From assembly GCF_938010525.1 (NCBI RefSeq), contig NZ_CALLVK010000005.1, positions 1 to 55,181 on the forward strand: 55,181 bases of DNA, in the 5' to 3' direction. This DNA comes from Abiotrophia sp938010525. GTDB taxonomy: Bacteria; Bacillota; Bacilli; Lactobacillales; Aerococcaceae. Under the pieces are notes generated by a model. That model worked only from the letters and a program-made list of their open reading frames with translations. It was not told where the DNA came from and searched no databases. The translations under genes were made by a program, and so were the position numbers. Of the stretch, positions 48,045 to 55,181 are shown piece by piece. Numbering within the stretch: the stretch's first letter is position 1; each line of letters begins with the position of its first letter.

Positions 48045-48519
48045 GGTCGCCTACCTCTTTGCTCCATTGGCTCAACCATTCTGGCTCCTGGCCCCCAACC
48101 CATTGGATGGTCAAGACCCGGTCGTCGACCTCTTGACCGTATGAGAGTGCCAGGTCAAGATAGGCCGTCGGGAGTTCGGGTTCGATAAACTGAGCCCACT
48201 CCACCAGGACCAAGTCACCCTGCTGGCGATAGGAAGCCAAGTCCACCGTGTCAGCGCCCCCTTCTTCCAGTCGGTAGGCGTCAATATGAATGAGACGAGG
48301 CGCCGCTTGGCCTTCCAAGTCATATTCCTTCACAATAGTATAGGTGGGACTCTTAATAGCCCGCGCAATTCCTAAGGCCTTGCCCAATCCTTGGGTAAAG
48401 GTGGTCTTGCCAGCCCCCAGATCCCCTTCCAAGCGAATCCAGGTTCCTGCAGGTAAGACGGGAGCCAGGCTTGCTGCCAAGGCTTGGGTGTCTTGGGCTG
48501 AATGGGTCTCTACTCTCAT
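48034..48519 (-). CDS. tsaE: tRNA threonylcarbamoyladenosine biosynthesis ATPase TsaE
   Basis: 161 residues from the ATG at 48519, with AAAGGAG upstream. The P-loop is EGDLGAGKTTFTQGLGKALG, followed by the TsaE signature IKSPTYTIVKEY, then LIHIDAYRLEEGGADTVDL and LVLVEWAQFIE. TsaE works with TsaB and TsaD to make t6A37 in tRNAs that read ANN codons. It is a little longer than typical TsaE because of the C-terminal extension. The gene leads the tsaE-GNAT(-murB) unit. Confidence 0.94.
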   Translation of the reverse strand: MRVETHSAQDTQALAASLAPVLPAGTWIRLEGDLGAGKTTFTQGLGKALGIARAIKSPTYTIVKEYDLEGQAAPRLIHIDAYRLEEGGADTVDLASYRQQGDLVLVEWAQFIEPELPTAYLDLALSYGQEVDDRVLTIQWVGGQEPEWLSQWSKEVGDHAR

Positions 48520-48686
48520 GACGGCACTCCTTTTGACATGATATATTTCCTTCATTATATTATAACCAAAAGCCCGTCAAGACGGAAATAATATGCTAGC
48601 TAATCCGGTTACAATTGCGAAAGATTTGACTTTCCGCTTGATTATTGGTAACGTATAGGTAACTACACTTAATCAGGAGGGATCGT

Positions 48687-49265
48687 ATGAAAAACAAACG
48701 ATTAGCACTTGTACTTGCGGCGATTGTCTTCTTAATTGCGATTATTATTGCCTTATGGGCTATTTTATCAGGGGTATTGAAAGGCAACCAACCAAGTCCT
48801 CAAGTCTCTGGCTCTAACATTGCCCAAGTTGTCTCATCTTCAGAATCTAGCTCTTCTGCTGCTTCTAGTTCTTCTGCTAGCACTTCTAGCGAAAGTCACA
48901 GTAGCGAATCCAAAGCTTCTGGCGAAGAAAAATCTACCACCGTTACCTTCAAGTTCTATGTGCACGGCGAAGTCATCGGTAGCTTTGATGTACCAAATGC
49001 CGCTGGTAAGACCGTCTTCGAAGCAATGGAATCCAACAAGGAAATCCGCTTCAAATACAATGAAGAAGAACAAGTCATCGACAACTTCTTCGATAACGTC
49101 AACGACGGCGAAAATACCTGGGTTTACCTCTTAAACGGCCAAGTGGCTGATCACGGGGCTAAAACTCAAGTCCTCAAAGCCGGCGACTCTGTTGACTGGT
49201 ACTTCGGCACCATCGACGAAATCCCAACCTCTATTATTCCAGCCTCAGACGCTGAAGCTGAATAA
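48687..49265 (+). CDS. Membrane-anchored DUF4430 protein
   Basis: 192 residues: one N-terminal membrane anchor (about 6-30), a linker of almost only Ser, Glu and Ala (about 40-80), and an outside domain of about 110 residues. That domain has the DUF4430/transcobalamin-like pattern (TFKFYVHGEVIGSFDV, KTVFEAMESN, ENTWVYLLNGQVADHGAK, LKAGDSVDWYFG). Such domains bind small ligands such as corrinoids in other proteins; the ligand here is not known. AGGAGGGATC precedes the ATG. Confidence 0.82.
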   Translation: MKNKRLALVLAAIVFLIAIIIALWAILSGVLKGNQPSPQVSGSNIAQVVSSSESSSSAASSSSASTSSESHSSESKASGEEKSTTVTFKFYVHGEVIGSFDVPNAAGKTVFEAMESNKEIRFKYNEEEQVIDNFFDNVNDGENTWVYLLNGQVADHGAKTQVLKAGDSVDWYFGTIDEIPTSIIPASDAEAE

Positions 49266-49279
49266 TCTCTTATTAGACA

Positions 49280-49318
49280 AAGCAAAAGCGAGCCAGCCCA
49301 GTGCTGCCTCGCTTTTTT
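49280..49318 (+). terminator. Terminator of the DUF4430 gene
   Basis: AAAGCGAG / CTCGCTTT with an inner AGC/GCT pairing, followed by TTTTTG. Confidence 0.75.
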
Positions 49319-49339
49319 TGTGTGGTTGCTGCTTGGTTG

Positions 49340-49680
49340 CTGGCTTTTGACTCGGTTTGCGCCTTTTTCCGGGATTCCTCTCCGAGCTAGTGGTCCACTC
49401 GACAAAGTGGACCACTGGCTCCCAGCTTTTGCCACGGTTTCCGCCTTTTTCCGGACTTCTGTCCCGAGCTAGTGGTCCACTCGACAGAGTGGACCACTGG
49501 CTCCTAGCTTTTGCCACGGTTCCCGACTTTTTCCGGACTTCTGTCCCGAGCTAGTGGTCCACTCGACGGAGTGGTCCACTGGCTCACAGCTTTTGCCCCA
49601 GTTTCCGCCTTTTTCCGGGTTTCTGACCCGAGCTAGTGGTCCACTCGACGGAGTGGTCCACTAGCTCCTAGCCTTTCTCC
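49340..49680. repeat. 82-bp tandem repeat array, four full hairpin copies
   Basis: GAGCTAGTGGTCCACTCGAC recurs at 49384, 49466, 49548 and 49630, exactly 82 bp apart. Each copy is a 38-nt hairpin (GAGCTAGTGG...CCACTGGCTC, arms of about 16 bp) joined by a 44-bp spacer containing CCGCCTTTTTCCGG or a variant. A partial spacer unit precedes the first copy. Copy 4 has CCACTAGCTC, which restores a Watson-Crick pair. There is no coding potential. It lies between two convergent genes. Confidence 0.85.
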
Positions 49681-49689
49681 TGTTTCCAC

Positions 49690-51021
49690 TCAGTTGCGGC
49701 GCAGGCGCAGGCCTTTTGGATAGTAGTTCTTGAGTACTCGGCCGGTGACCTTGGCGAAGCCTAGGCCGTTGCCGCCCGCTAGGACTTGGTACCAACCATT
49801 TGGCTTGTCCTCTGCCAAATCGACCGTCTCGCCGGCTAGGTAGCGAGTAACTTGCTCTTCGGACAGGGCCACCTGGCTGACCGTCTCATCCGGACGCAGT
49901 GCCAAGCCCAGAGCAAAGCTAGGCTCGAAGCGCTTCTTCTTGAATTCACCCAAATGCAGACCCTTGTGGGCAATCCGTAATTTGCCTAAATCCGGCAGAC
50001 CCTCTGGCAAAAGATAGAGATGGTCGCCAAAAGTCTGGAGGACGCCTGGCAAGGTCACGGTCAGATGACTAGCCGCAAAGTCCTGCCAGAGCTTAAGCTG
50101 CTCAGCCGTCACTTTGGCTTTGAGGGGCTTGAATTTACGAGACTTGCTATCAGTCTCCTGCCCCTCATAGCAGAACTTGGCCACAAACTGCCCCTCGCCC
50201 CGGAAATGTTGCGGATACATGCGGGCCGTCTCAGAATAGGTCAGGCCCGGCACCATGCCATTGAGCTTAGGCACCTCAAGCAAGGTCAGCGGATAGTGCT
50301 TCAGCAACCAAGCCACAATGTCCTCATTCTCCTCAGGCGCCCAAGTGCAAGTCGAATAAACCAAGGTCCCGCCTGGCTTAAGCATGAGCAGCGCCTGCTC
50401 CAGAATTTCTCGCTGCAGCGCCGCGCACTGGCTGGGATATTCCGGCGTCCAGTAGTCCATGGCCTCAGCCTGCTTGCGGAACATGCCCTCCCCCGAGCAG
50501 GGGGCATCCAGCACAATCAGGTCAAAGTAAGCCGGAAAGATCTGGGCCAAGCGCTCTGGCGACTCATTGGTTGCCACCACATTGCGAGCCCCGAAGCGCT
50601 CCAGGTTCTCAGCCAAAATCTTGCTGCGCTTGGGATGAATTTCGTTGGCTACTAAGAGGCCTTGGTTATCTAAGTATGACAGCAAATGGGTCGACTTGCC
50701 CCCAGGAGCTGCTGCCAAGTCTAGGACTTTGAGCCCTGGCTGGGGTGCGGCTGCCTGTCCCACCATTTGAGCGGCTGGCTCCTGAGAGTAGACCAAGCCC
50801 GTCACATGGGCGGTCGAGCTGCCTGCCACCTTGCCATAGTAACCCCAAGGAGTGCCCGGCATGGGCTGGGCTGATTCAGGCAAAGCTGACTGACTGGCCT
50901 TGAGAGGGTTGACCCGGAAGCCGGACTCCGCCTCTAGCTTAAAGGAATCTAGGAAGGCCTGCCCCTCCTCTGGGCCCAATAGGGCTAAGTATTTTGCTTG
51001 AAATCCTGCTGGAAATGTCAT
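49690..51021 (-). CDS. RsmF/NSUN-type rRNA (cytosine-C5) methyltransferase
   Basis: 443 residues. The N-terminal part has FRVNPLKAS and the SAM-binding motifs VLDLAAAPGGKSTHLL, VANEIHPKR and DLIVLDAPCSGEGMF with Cys175. The second catalytic Cys is Cys225 in VYSTCTWAPEENE. The C-terminal part is a PUA-like RNA-binding region as in RsmF/YebU. The enzyme makes m5C in 16S rRNA, but the exact position cannot be told. Length matches the Gram-positive RsmF-like group rather than RsmB (no NusB domain). Confidence 0.9.
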   Translation of the reverse strand: MTFPAGFQAKYLALLGPEEGQAFLDSFKLEAESGFRVNPLKASQSALPESAQPMPGTPWGYYGKVAGSSTAHVTGLVYSQEPAAQMVGQAAAPQPGLKVLDLAAAPGGKSTHLLSYLDNQGLLVANEIHPKRSKILAENLERFGARNVVATNESPERLAQIFPAYFDLIVLDAPCSGEGMFRKQAEAMDYWTPEYPSQCAALQREILEQALLMLKPGGTLVYSTCTWAPEENEDIVAWLLKHYPLTLLEVPKLNGMVPGLTYSETARMYPQHFRGEGQFVAKFCYEGQETDSKSRKFKPLKAKVTAEQLKLWQDFAASHLTVTLPGVLQTFGDHLYLLPEGLPDLGKLRIAHKGLHLGEFKKKRFEPSFALGLALRPDETVSQVALSEEQVTRYLAGETVDLAEDKPNGWYQVLAGGNGLGFAKVTGRVLKNYYPKGLRLRRN

Positions 51022-51105
51022 GACCGGCCTCCTTATGTCTTCTCATTTTATTGTAGCGGGATAAAGTAGCAACTGCAAGCCCAAAAGGCCTTCCCAAAGA
51101 CAAAA

Positions 51106-51130
51106 ACACCCTGCCCTCAGGCAAGGTGCT
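51106..51130 (-). terminator. Terminator of the secreted-protein gene
   Basis: On the minus strand CACCTTGCC / GGGCAGGGTG with a TGA loop is followed by TTTTTG. Confidence 0.75.
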
Positions 51131-51137
51131 TAAGAGA

Positions 51138-51749
51138 TTATTCCTTAACAAAGGCAACCTGATCCAACTTAAAGCCCTGATCTGAGACTTCAGTCAAGGT
51201 CAGAACTTCTTCGCCTAGTAGGCGAACCCGAATAGTGCTTTCTGACTGGCTCAGTTCAGGCTTAGTTAGCCGCAGATAGATGGTCCCTGTCTCTCTAACA
51301 TTGGCGTAGAGACCGGACACTTGATTCTCAAGGACTTCTACCATCTTATCTGGTTCTACTTCTTGGCCTAGGGCTTTCTGATAGGCGGCCACATCCAAAC
51401 CCAGTTCTTGGCGTGTTTTCTCGATTTCCTGGCTAGTCATGCCGGGCTTGATTTTCTTAGCCAGCGCCCGCTGGTTGACGGTCATTAAAGTTTGGAAGGC
51501 TTGACTTTGCTTAGCTAGTTGCTCAGCATCAATCTCAAGCTCCATACCGGTTTCCGTAACACTTACCTTCTTAATGAGGTGGGCAGATTGCGCTAGATAA
51601 GTACCTGACAAGGCATTAGACTGAGCCAGGGCTAGACTAGGCGTGAGAAGCGATAGGACTAGTATGAAAGTTGCTAGAAGTGAATAAAATAAGGTCCGCT
51701 TGCTTGCGTACTGACGATTGGTTGCTAGGGTATAGTGCGTATGACTCAT
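51138..51749 (-). CDS. Secreted protein of unknown family
   Basis: 203 residues from the ATG at 51749, with AGGAGGAAA upstream. An N-terminal region of about 20 residues, then a signal-peptide-like helix (YSLLATFILVLSLL) with a likely cut after ALAQ or ALA. The mature part starts SGTYLAQSAHLIKKVSVTETGMELEIDAE, then has a Lys/Glu-rich helix pair and a C-terminal beta region (TIYLRLTKPELSQSESTIRV). I do not recognise a family. It follows a 20-codon small ORF by 33 nt on the same transcript. Confidence 0.6.
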   Translation of the reverse strand: MSHTHYTLATNRQYASKRTLFYSLLATFILVLSLLTPSLALAQSNALSGTYLAQSAHLIKKVSVTETGMELEIDAEQLAKQSQAFQTLMTVNQRALAKKIKPGMTSQEIEKTRQELGLDVAAYQKALGQEVEPDKMVEVLENQVSGLYANVRETGTIYLRLTKPELSQSESTIRVRLLGEEVLTLTEVSDQGFKLDQVAFVKE

Positions 51750-51782
51750 GGTGTTTCCTCCTAACTCGCTAGATACCATAAA

Positions 51783-51845
51783 TTAAGAACAATAATAGCC
51801 CGTGCTATTGAGGGAATTGACATTAAGCGACCTAGTTTCTTTCAT
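51783..51845 (-). CDS. Small ORF encoding a 20-residue peptide
   Basis: MKETRSLNVNSLNSTGYYCS, then TAA. AGAGGTG lies 6 nt before the ATG and a TATAAT lies about 32 nt upstream, so it is the first translatable frame of this leader. The peptide is polar, with no membrane segment. It could be a leader peptide that regulates the next gene or a small secreted signal. A weak hairpin (AATAGC / GCTATT) lies inside it. Too short for a family match. Confidence 0.5.
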   Translation of the reverse strand: MKETRSLNVNSLNSTGYYCS

Positions 51846-51876
51846 TAAATTCACCTCTTGATTTAATGTTTTTTTC

Positions 51877-51882
51877 ATTATA
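51877..51882 (-). promoter_or_regulatory. -10 box before the small ORF
   Basis: A perfect TATAAT on the minus strand. The -35 region is poor (TTCCAT at 17 nt). Confidence 0.5.
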
Positions 51883-51979
51883 CACCAGTGTCAAGCAATA
51901 TGGAAGCCCTTTTTTCAATTTAACTTGTATTTGGCTCCTAAGCCCTTTAGAATTTAAGATAAGGGAGGTGTTGCATACT

Positions 51980-52471
51980 GTGAAAGCTTATATCAAGCAA
52001 AAACTCTATAGTCTAGCCAGTGGCGAATTAGTCGCCCTTGCCGTCTTCTGGCTCAATTTCTTCCTCTTCAAAAAATGGTTGACCACACCACAAGCCCTGA
52101 TTTCCATCACTTACCCCCTCTTGCTAGTCAGCCTTATCCTGCTACAAGGTTCCCTTTATTGGTGGATTCTGATCAAGCGCCTTAGCAAGCCCAGCTTTGC
52201 GATCAAGCAGACAGGCCGGATTTATGGCCTACTCAGACAAGTAGACCTCATCCTATTAGCCCTCGGCATGCCAATCATCCTAATCGAATTCAGCTCCTGG
52301 CCAGTTAGCCTGATAGCAGTAGCCATTTGGCTCTTCGCCCTCATAGAGTGGATCAACTACTTTCACTGGCAACTATCATACAGCCTCAATCCCCTGGTTC
52401 TCTTAAATAAGGTGGCAAAGAGAAAACTTAGAAAGAGCAAAATAGCTAAGGAAATTGACAAATCTAAATAA
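51980..52471 (+). CDS. Small integral membrane protein of unknown family (GTG start)
   Basis: 163 residues from the GTG at 51980, which has GGGAGGTG 11 nt upstream; longer frames lack a ribosome site. It has four predicted membrane segments (about 15-30, 35-60, 75-105 and 105-120), a Trp-rich loop (LYWWILIKRL), and a strongly basic C-terminal tail (KVAKRKLRKSKIAKEIDKSK). I do not recognise a family. It has its own terminator. Diverges from the small-ORF/secreted-protein transcript. Confidence 0.6.
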   Translation: MKAYIKQKLYSLASGELVALAVFWLNFFLFKKWLTTPQALISITYPLLLVSLILLQGSLYWWILIKRLSKPSFAIKQTGRIYGLLRQVDLILLALGMPIILIEFSSWPVSLIAVAIWLFALIEWINYFHWQLSYSLNPLVLLNKVAKRKLRKSKIAKEIDKSK

Positions 52472-52488
52472 GCGCCCAAAAAGCAATC

Positions 52489-52522
52489 AGCAGTAAATCA
52501 CTTATGATTTACTGCTTTTTGG
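52489..52522 (+). terminator. Terminator of the small membrane protein gene
   Basis: A 12-bp perfect stem AGCAGTAAATCA / TGATTTACTGCT with a CTTA loop, followed by TTTT. Confidence 0.85.
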
Positions 52523-52629
52523 TCTAACGTGCAGCTAACTATCCCTACGCTTAGCCACTCTCTCATATTTGGGGCATATCACCATTCTAATTTTATACAC
52601 ATATAATTAGATTAACACTAGAAATTGGT

Positions 52630-52657
52630 TTGACTTTCTAACTTTCCCTTGTATAAT
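52630..52657 (+). promoter_or_regulatory. Promoter of the peptide/exporter locus
   Basis: TTGACT, a 16-nt spacer and a perfect TATAAT. It gives a leader of about 170 nt before the peptide gene. Confidence 0.7.
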
Positions 52658-52776
52658 ACTAGTAAACCTATGTATCTGACTCCCTAGTCTTACTTGAAAG
52701 AAGTGATACCCATGACTCAATTTAACTAGGTCACTTCCTTGAAACAAAGGATGTGCCTTAAACTTATTTACAATGC

Positions 52777-52815
52777 TAGTCGTCATCGATTAACACTTAT
52801 AATAGTCATCACGAT
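52777..52815 (+). promoter_or_regulatory. Direct repeat around a second -10-like box
   Basis: TAGTCGTCATCGAT (52777-52790) and TAGTCATCACGAT (52803-52815) are imperfect direct repeats 26 bp apart, with TATAAT between and overlapping the second copy. This may be an operator or a second regulated start. Confidence 0.35.
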
Positions 52816-52831
52816 GAACGGAGGTTTATGC

Positions 52832-53035
52832 ATGTCGAATTTTGCTTTCTATGGATTCCTTAATCATGACTCAAAGTATCCTTTGGCTAACATGATTTGG
52901 GGTAAAGATTCAGTGACTCAAACAAACAATGGGAAGGTAGCATTTCATACTAGTAAGGATGTGGCTAGTCTATCTGAAAGCTACTCTTCCCCAAATCACT
53001 CCTACGACTCAGGGAATCTGACTCAAGCGCGATAA
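52832..53035 (+). CDS. 67-residue peptide, possible precursor of a secreted peptide
   Basis: The start at 52832 has GGAGG 8 nt upstream; the longer frame does not. The product begins MSNFAFYGFLNHDSKYP and ends in a Ser/Tyr/Asn-rich tail (SLSESYSSPNHSYDSGN). There is no Cys, no signal peptide and no membrane helix. A hairpin overlaps its stop, and a NisT-like exporter gene follows 20 nt later, the layout of peptide bacteriocins or ribosomal peptides. No modification enzyme is visible, and I recognise no family. The precursor role is inference from position and size. Confidence 0.45.
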   Translation: MSNFAFYGFLNHDSKYPLANMIWGKDSVTQTNNGKVAFHTSKDVASLSESYSSPNHSYDSGNLTQAR

Positions 53036-53045
53036 GCTGCTTGAG
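53022..53045 (+). other. Hairpin between the peptide and exporter genes
   Basis: CTCAAGC / GCTTGAG, a 7-bp stem with a 10-nt loop overlapping the peptide stop codon and with no T-tract. It may protect or process the short mRNA, or limit read-through into the exporter. Confidence 0.5.
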
Positions 53046-53055
53046 CCAATAATTT

Positions 53056-54828
53056 ATGAGCTTATTTTCTACTTTCACATCCTATATGTCGCTCTACTAC
53101 CGCAGTCTTCGTTTTGTCTGGCAGGCAGCGGGTGGCTTAGCTCTGGGACTTTTGATTACCATTCCCCTACAAGCCTTACTGCCTTCCCTAACGCTCTATC
53201 TGATTAACCAGCTCATGAATGAACTGGCAAGTGGTAGACAAGAAGGAGTCTGGCTCCTATTAGCTTGGGGGCTAGCTTTCATACTGGGCAATGCCATGAC
53301 CCCTCTCAACCTTTATTTACAGGGTCGCTTGACTGACCAGTTAACCTTTGCCCTTAATGATCAGATAATGAAAAAGGCGGAATCTATCCAGACCTTGGCT
53401 TGGTATGAAGACCATGACTTCTACAATAAAATTGATTTAATCAGTTCTGAAGCCAGTTGGCGTCCGGTCAATCTGCTAGTTTTCGGGACCAGTCTCATCA
53501 GCAATGCCCTCTTGGTGATTTCCATGTTCGCCCTCCTCAGCCAATTCCATTGGCTGATTGCGGTGGTCTTAATCATGGTGCTGATTCCTCAAGGTCTGAT
53601 GGCTTATCGGATTCAGCAACAGGCCTTTGAAACCTTGGTTGCTAACAGTGAGGATTCGCGCAAACTAAGCTACTACGCGAGCCTTGTACTGACAGCAGAC
53701 TATATCAAGGAAGTCCGTCTCTATCATTTGCATGGCTACTTCCAAAATAAGTATCGGCAAATTTTCAGCCAAATACGCTCCGCAGTTCAAGGCAACCGAC
53801 GGCGTCAGCTCTGGCTCTCAACTGCCTTTCTAGTAGTGACTGGCCTTGTCAGTGTCCTGAGCTTTGCCTATCTTGTTCAAGGGGTCAAGTCCGGACTCTT
53901 CGCCGTGGGCGCTATTATGATTTTTGCGACTGCAATCACCTACACCATTCAAGGTGTCAGCCGCTTGGTAGAGGATTCGAGCTTGCTCTATGATACGCTC
54001 CTCTATATGTCTAATTTCTTTGACTTCTTGGAACTTGAGGAAGAAACCAGTTTTGGAAATCAAGAAGTTCCGAGCGAATTTGACTCACTCGAATTTCAAA
54101 ATGTCAGCTTCACTTATCCAGGCGCAGATAAAGCCACCCTATCCCAGGTCAGCTTTGACATGGCACGTGGTCAAAAAATCGCCCTGGTCGGCGAAAATGG
54201 GGCCGGTAAGTCTACCTTAATCAAACTCTTATTAGGCTTCTATCTGGCGGATCAGGGTCAGGTAGAGTTTGATGGCCATAATATTTTGGACTTAGATATC
54301 GTCCACTACCGGCAACAGTTCAGCGCCGTCTTCCAGGATTTCGCTAAGTTTGACCTGACGGTCCGAGAGAATGTGGCCTTATCACGAATTGACCAAGCCG
54401 ATGACCCCCTTGCCTTGCAAGCCAGCCTGCAACGTGGCGGAATTGAAGAAGGCGACTTGCTAACCTTGGACCAAACCCTAGGCAAACGTTTTGAAGATTC
54501 CCGCGAGCTTTCGGGTGGCCAATGGCAAAAGCTTGCCTTGGCACGTGCCTTCTATTCTCAAGCACCCATTCTCATCCTAGATGAGCCAACTGCTGCCTTA
54601 GATGCACGCGCAGAGAATCAACTTGTCACCAAGTTCCTTGAACTGGCGGAAGATAAGACTGTTCTCTTTGTCACACACCGCTTGGCCATGGTCAAAAAAG
54701 CCGATAAGGTATTAGTCCTAAAAGACGGCCAAGTCGTCGGCTTTGATCATCACGACCAGTTACTTCAGCGTAACGCCTACTATGCTGATTTGTATGCCCT
54801 ACAGGCAGATTTATATCGGGAAGAATAA
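53056..54828 (+). CDS. ABC exporter with fused permease and ATPase (NisT/LanT-like, no peptidase domain)
   Basis: 590 residues. Six membrane segments in the first 310 residues, then a nucleotide-binding domain with Walker A GENGAGKST, signature LSGGQWQKLALARAF and Walker B ILILDEPTAALDA. The opening of the cytoplasmic part (ESIQTLAWYEDHDFYNKI) and LSGGQWQK are features of the NisT-type peptide exporters of class I lantibiotics, which lack the C39 peptidase domain. There is no strong ribosome site before the ATG at 53056, so translation may be coupled to the peptide gene. The substrate is probably the adjacent peptide or a lipid-like molecule. Confidence 0.78.
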   Translation: MSLFSTFTSYMSLYYRSLRFVWQAAGGLALGLLITIPLQALLPSLTLYLINQLMNELASGRQEGVWLLLAWGLAFILGNAMTPLNLYLQGRLTDQLTFALNDQIMKKAESIQTLAWYEDHDFYNKIDLISSEASWRPVNLLVFGTSLISNALLVISMFALLSQFHWLIAVVLIMVLIPQGLMAYRIQQQAFETLVANSEDSRKLSYYASLVLTADYIKEVRLYHLHGYFQNKYRQIFSQIRSAVQGNRRRQLWLSTAFLVVTGLVSVLSFAYLVQGVKSGLFAVGAIMIFATAITYTIQGVSRLVEDSSLLYDTLLYMSNFFDFLELEEETSFGNQEVPSEFDSLEFQNVSFTYPGADKATLSQVSFDMARGQKIALVGENGAGKSTLIKLLLGFYLADQGQVEFDGHNILDLDIVHYRQQFSAVFQDFAKFDLTVRENVALSRIDQADDPLALQASLQRGGIEEGDLLTLDQTLGKRFEDSRELSGGQWQKLALARAFYSQAPILILDEPTAALDARAENQLVTKFLELAEDKTVLFVTHRLAMVKKADKVLVLKDGQVVGFDHHDQLLQRNAYYADLYALQADLYREE

Positions 54829-54849
54829 GGAGCCTGCAAAGTATAAAGG

Positions 54850-54892
54850 AGCCTCAAAAGCTGGATCTTAGGTCCAACTTTTGAGGCACTTA
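54850..54892 (+). terminator. Hairpin after the exporter gene
   Basis: GCCTCAAAAG / CTTTTGAGGC with an inner TGGA/TCCA pairing. The T-tract is weak. Confidence 0.55.
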
Positions 54893-54952
54893 TTTGTTTG
54901 AAGCCAGCTCAATCGGCCTTCTTCTTAAAAAGGGTGGGCATGCTCACGGCAC

Positions 54953-55181
54953 TGACCCCCGTAAATGAGAATTAAATAAAAACACCTCCAAGTTGGATTA
55001 GGTACAATATAATCAAATGCACATGGAGGTGTCTTTTTATGGTTAAAAAACGTGTGGCCTATTCTGTCGATACAAAGAATAAAGCCGTAGAAATGAAATT
55101 ACAGGGATATACTACAAAACAAGTAATGCAGGAGTTAAACATTAAAAATGAAACTCAAGTAAAAACATGGTTTAGATGGTA
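54953..55181 (+). mobile_element. Left end of an IS3-family insertion sequence
   Basis: A TGACCCCC end at 54953 resembles the IS end at 96. Between it and the transposase gene an inverted pair AACACCTCC (about 54982) and GGAGGTGTC (55025-55033) can fold and would shield the gene from outside transcription. The element continues past the window edge. Confidence 0.7.
55039..55181 (+). CDS. IS3-family transposase orfA (partial, cut by the window end)
   Basis: 47 codons are visible from the ATG at 55039. The product, MVKKRVAYSVDTKNKAVEMK then LQGYTTKQVMQELNI and NETQVKTWFRW, is the helix-turn-helix start of OrfA in IS3/IS150-group elements, which binds the IS ends. OrfB, normally made by frameshifting, is outside the window. 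It appears intact so far, unlike the remnant at 96-320. Confidence 0.85.
   Translation, partial: MVKKRVAYSVDTKNKAVEMKLQGYTTKQVMQELNIKNETQVKTWFRW

Noticed and set aside
49340..49680. Possible CRISPR array
   Set aside because: The repeated part is nearly the whole 82-bp unit, spacers are themselves repeats, and no cas genes are present.

Overview
The window looks like a chromosomal segment of a Gram-positive bacterium of the order Lactobacillales, probably near Aerococcaceae (Abiotrophia/Aerococcus/Facklamia-like). The reasons are strong GGAGG ribosome sites, an LPSTG sortase-anchored surface protein, lactose/cellobiose-family PTS genes, peptidase T, a FocA-like channel and IS3 elements. The genus is inferred, not shown. 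Base composition is moderately GC-rich except for a clearly AT-rich insert at about 28.9-32.4 kb. IS3-type sequences lie at both ends: a frameshifted orfB tail at 96-320 and a new orfA start at 55039.

Layout. 0-14.7 kb holds mostly housekeeping and accessory genes: two paralogous secreted proteins, a TIGR02328 protein, a P1B-4 metal ATPase with a clear promoter and PerR-like site, a GNAT, exonuclease III, an MGT glycosyltransferase, a winged-helix protein, a 190-bp structured element, a heterodimeric ABC exporter, another GNAT and peptidase T. 14.7-25.2 kb is one long leftward operon: PRD regulator, PTS IIA, IIB and IIC, a GrdB-like protein, a degenerate M42 paralogue, an intact M42 aminopeptidase, a glycosylasparaginase, an M20 dipeptidase, CutC and a DUF7916-type protein. 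It has no phospho-glycosidase. I suggest it imports and dismantles a glycosylated amino acid or glycopeptide. A CPBP protease gene diverges from its regulator.

26.4-32.4 kb carries a DUF1275 protein, an ABC-F ATPase behind an apparent antibiotic-type attenuation leader (two upstream ORFs and hairpins), and an AT-rich Hachiman-like defence pair (hamA nuclease, hamB helicase). 32.6-41.9 kb carries CsbD, a GNAT, an HdeD/papain-like fusion, threonine synthase, AzlCD, a ZIP-like protein, a NodB deacetylase and a seven-repeat LPSTG adhesin. 42.1-49.3 kb has tRNA-Arg(CCU), pta, a Pr6Pr protein, an FNT channel, a second MGT glycosyltransferase, murB, a GNAT, tsaE and a DUF4430 protein.

49.3-55.2 kb has a four-copy 82-bp hairpin repeat, an RsmF-like methyltransferase, a secreted protein preceded by a 20-codon small ORF, a small membrane protein, and a 67-residue peptide gene followed by a NisT-like exporter. 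The last pair has the layout of a secreted-peptide locus. All calls are by eye from sequence and translation; no database search was run.
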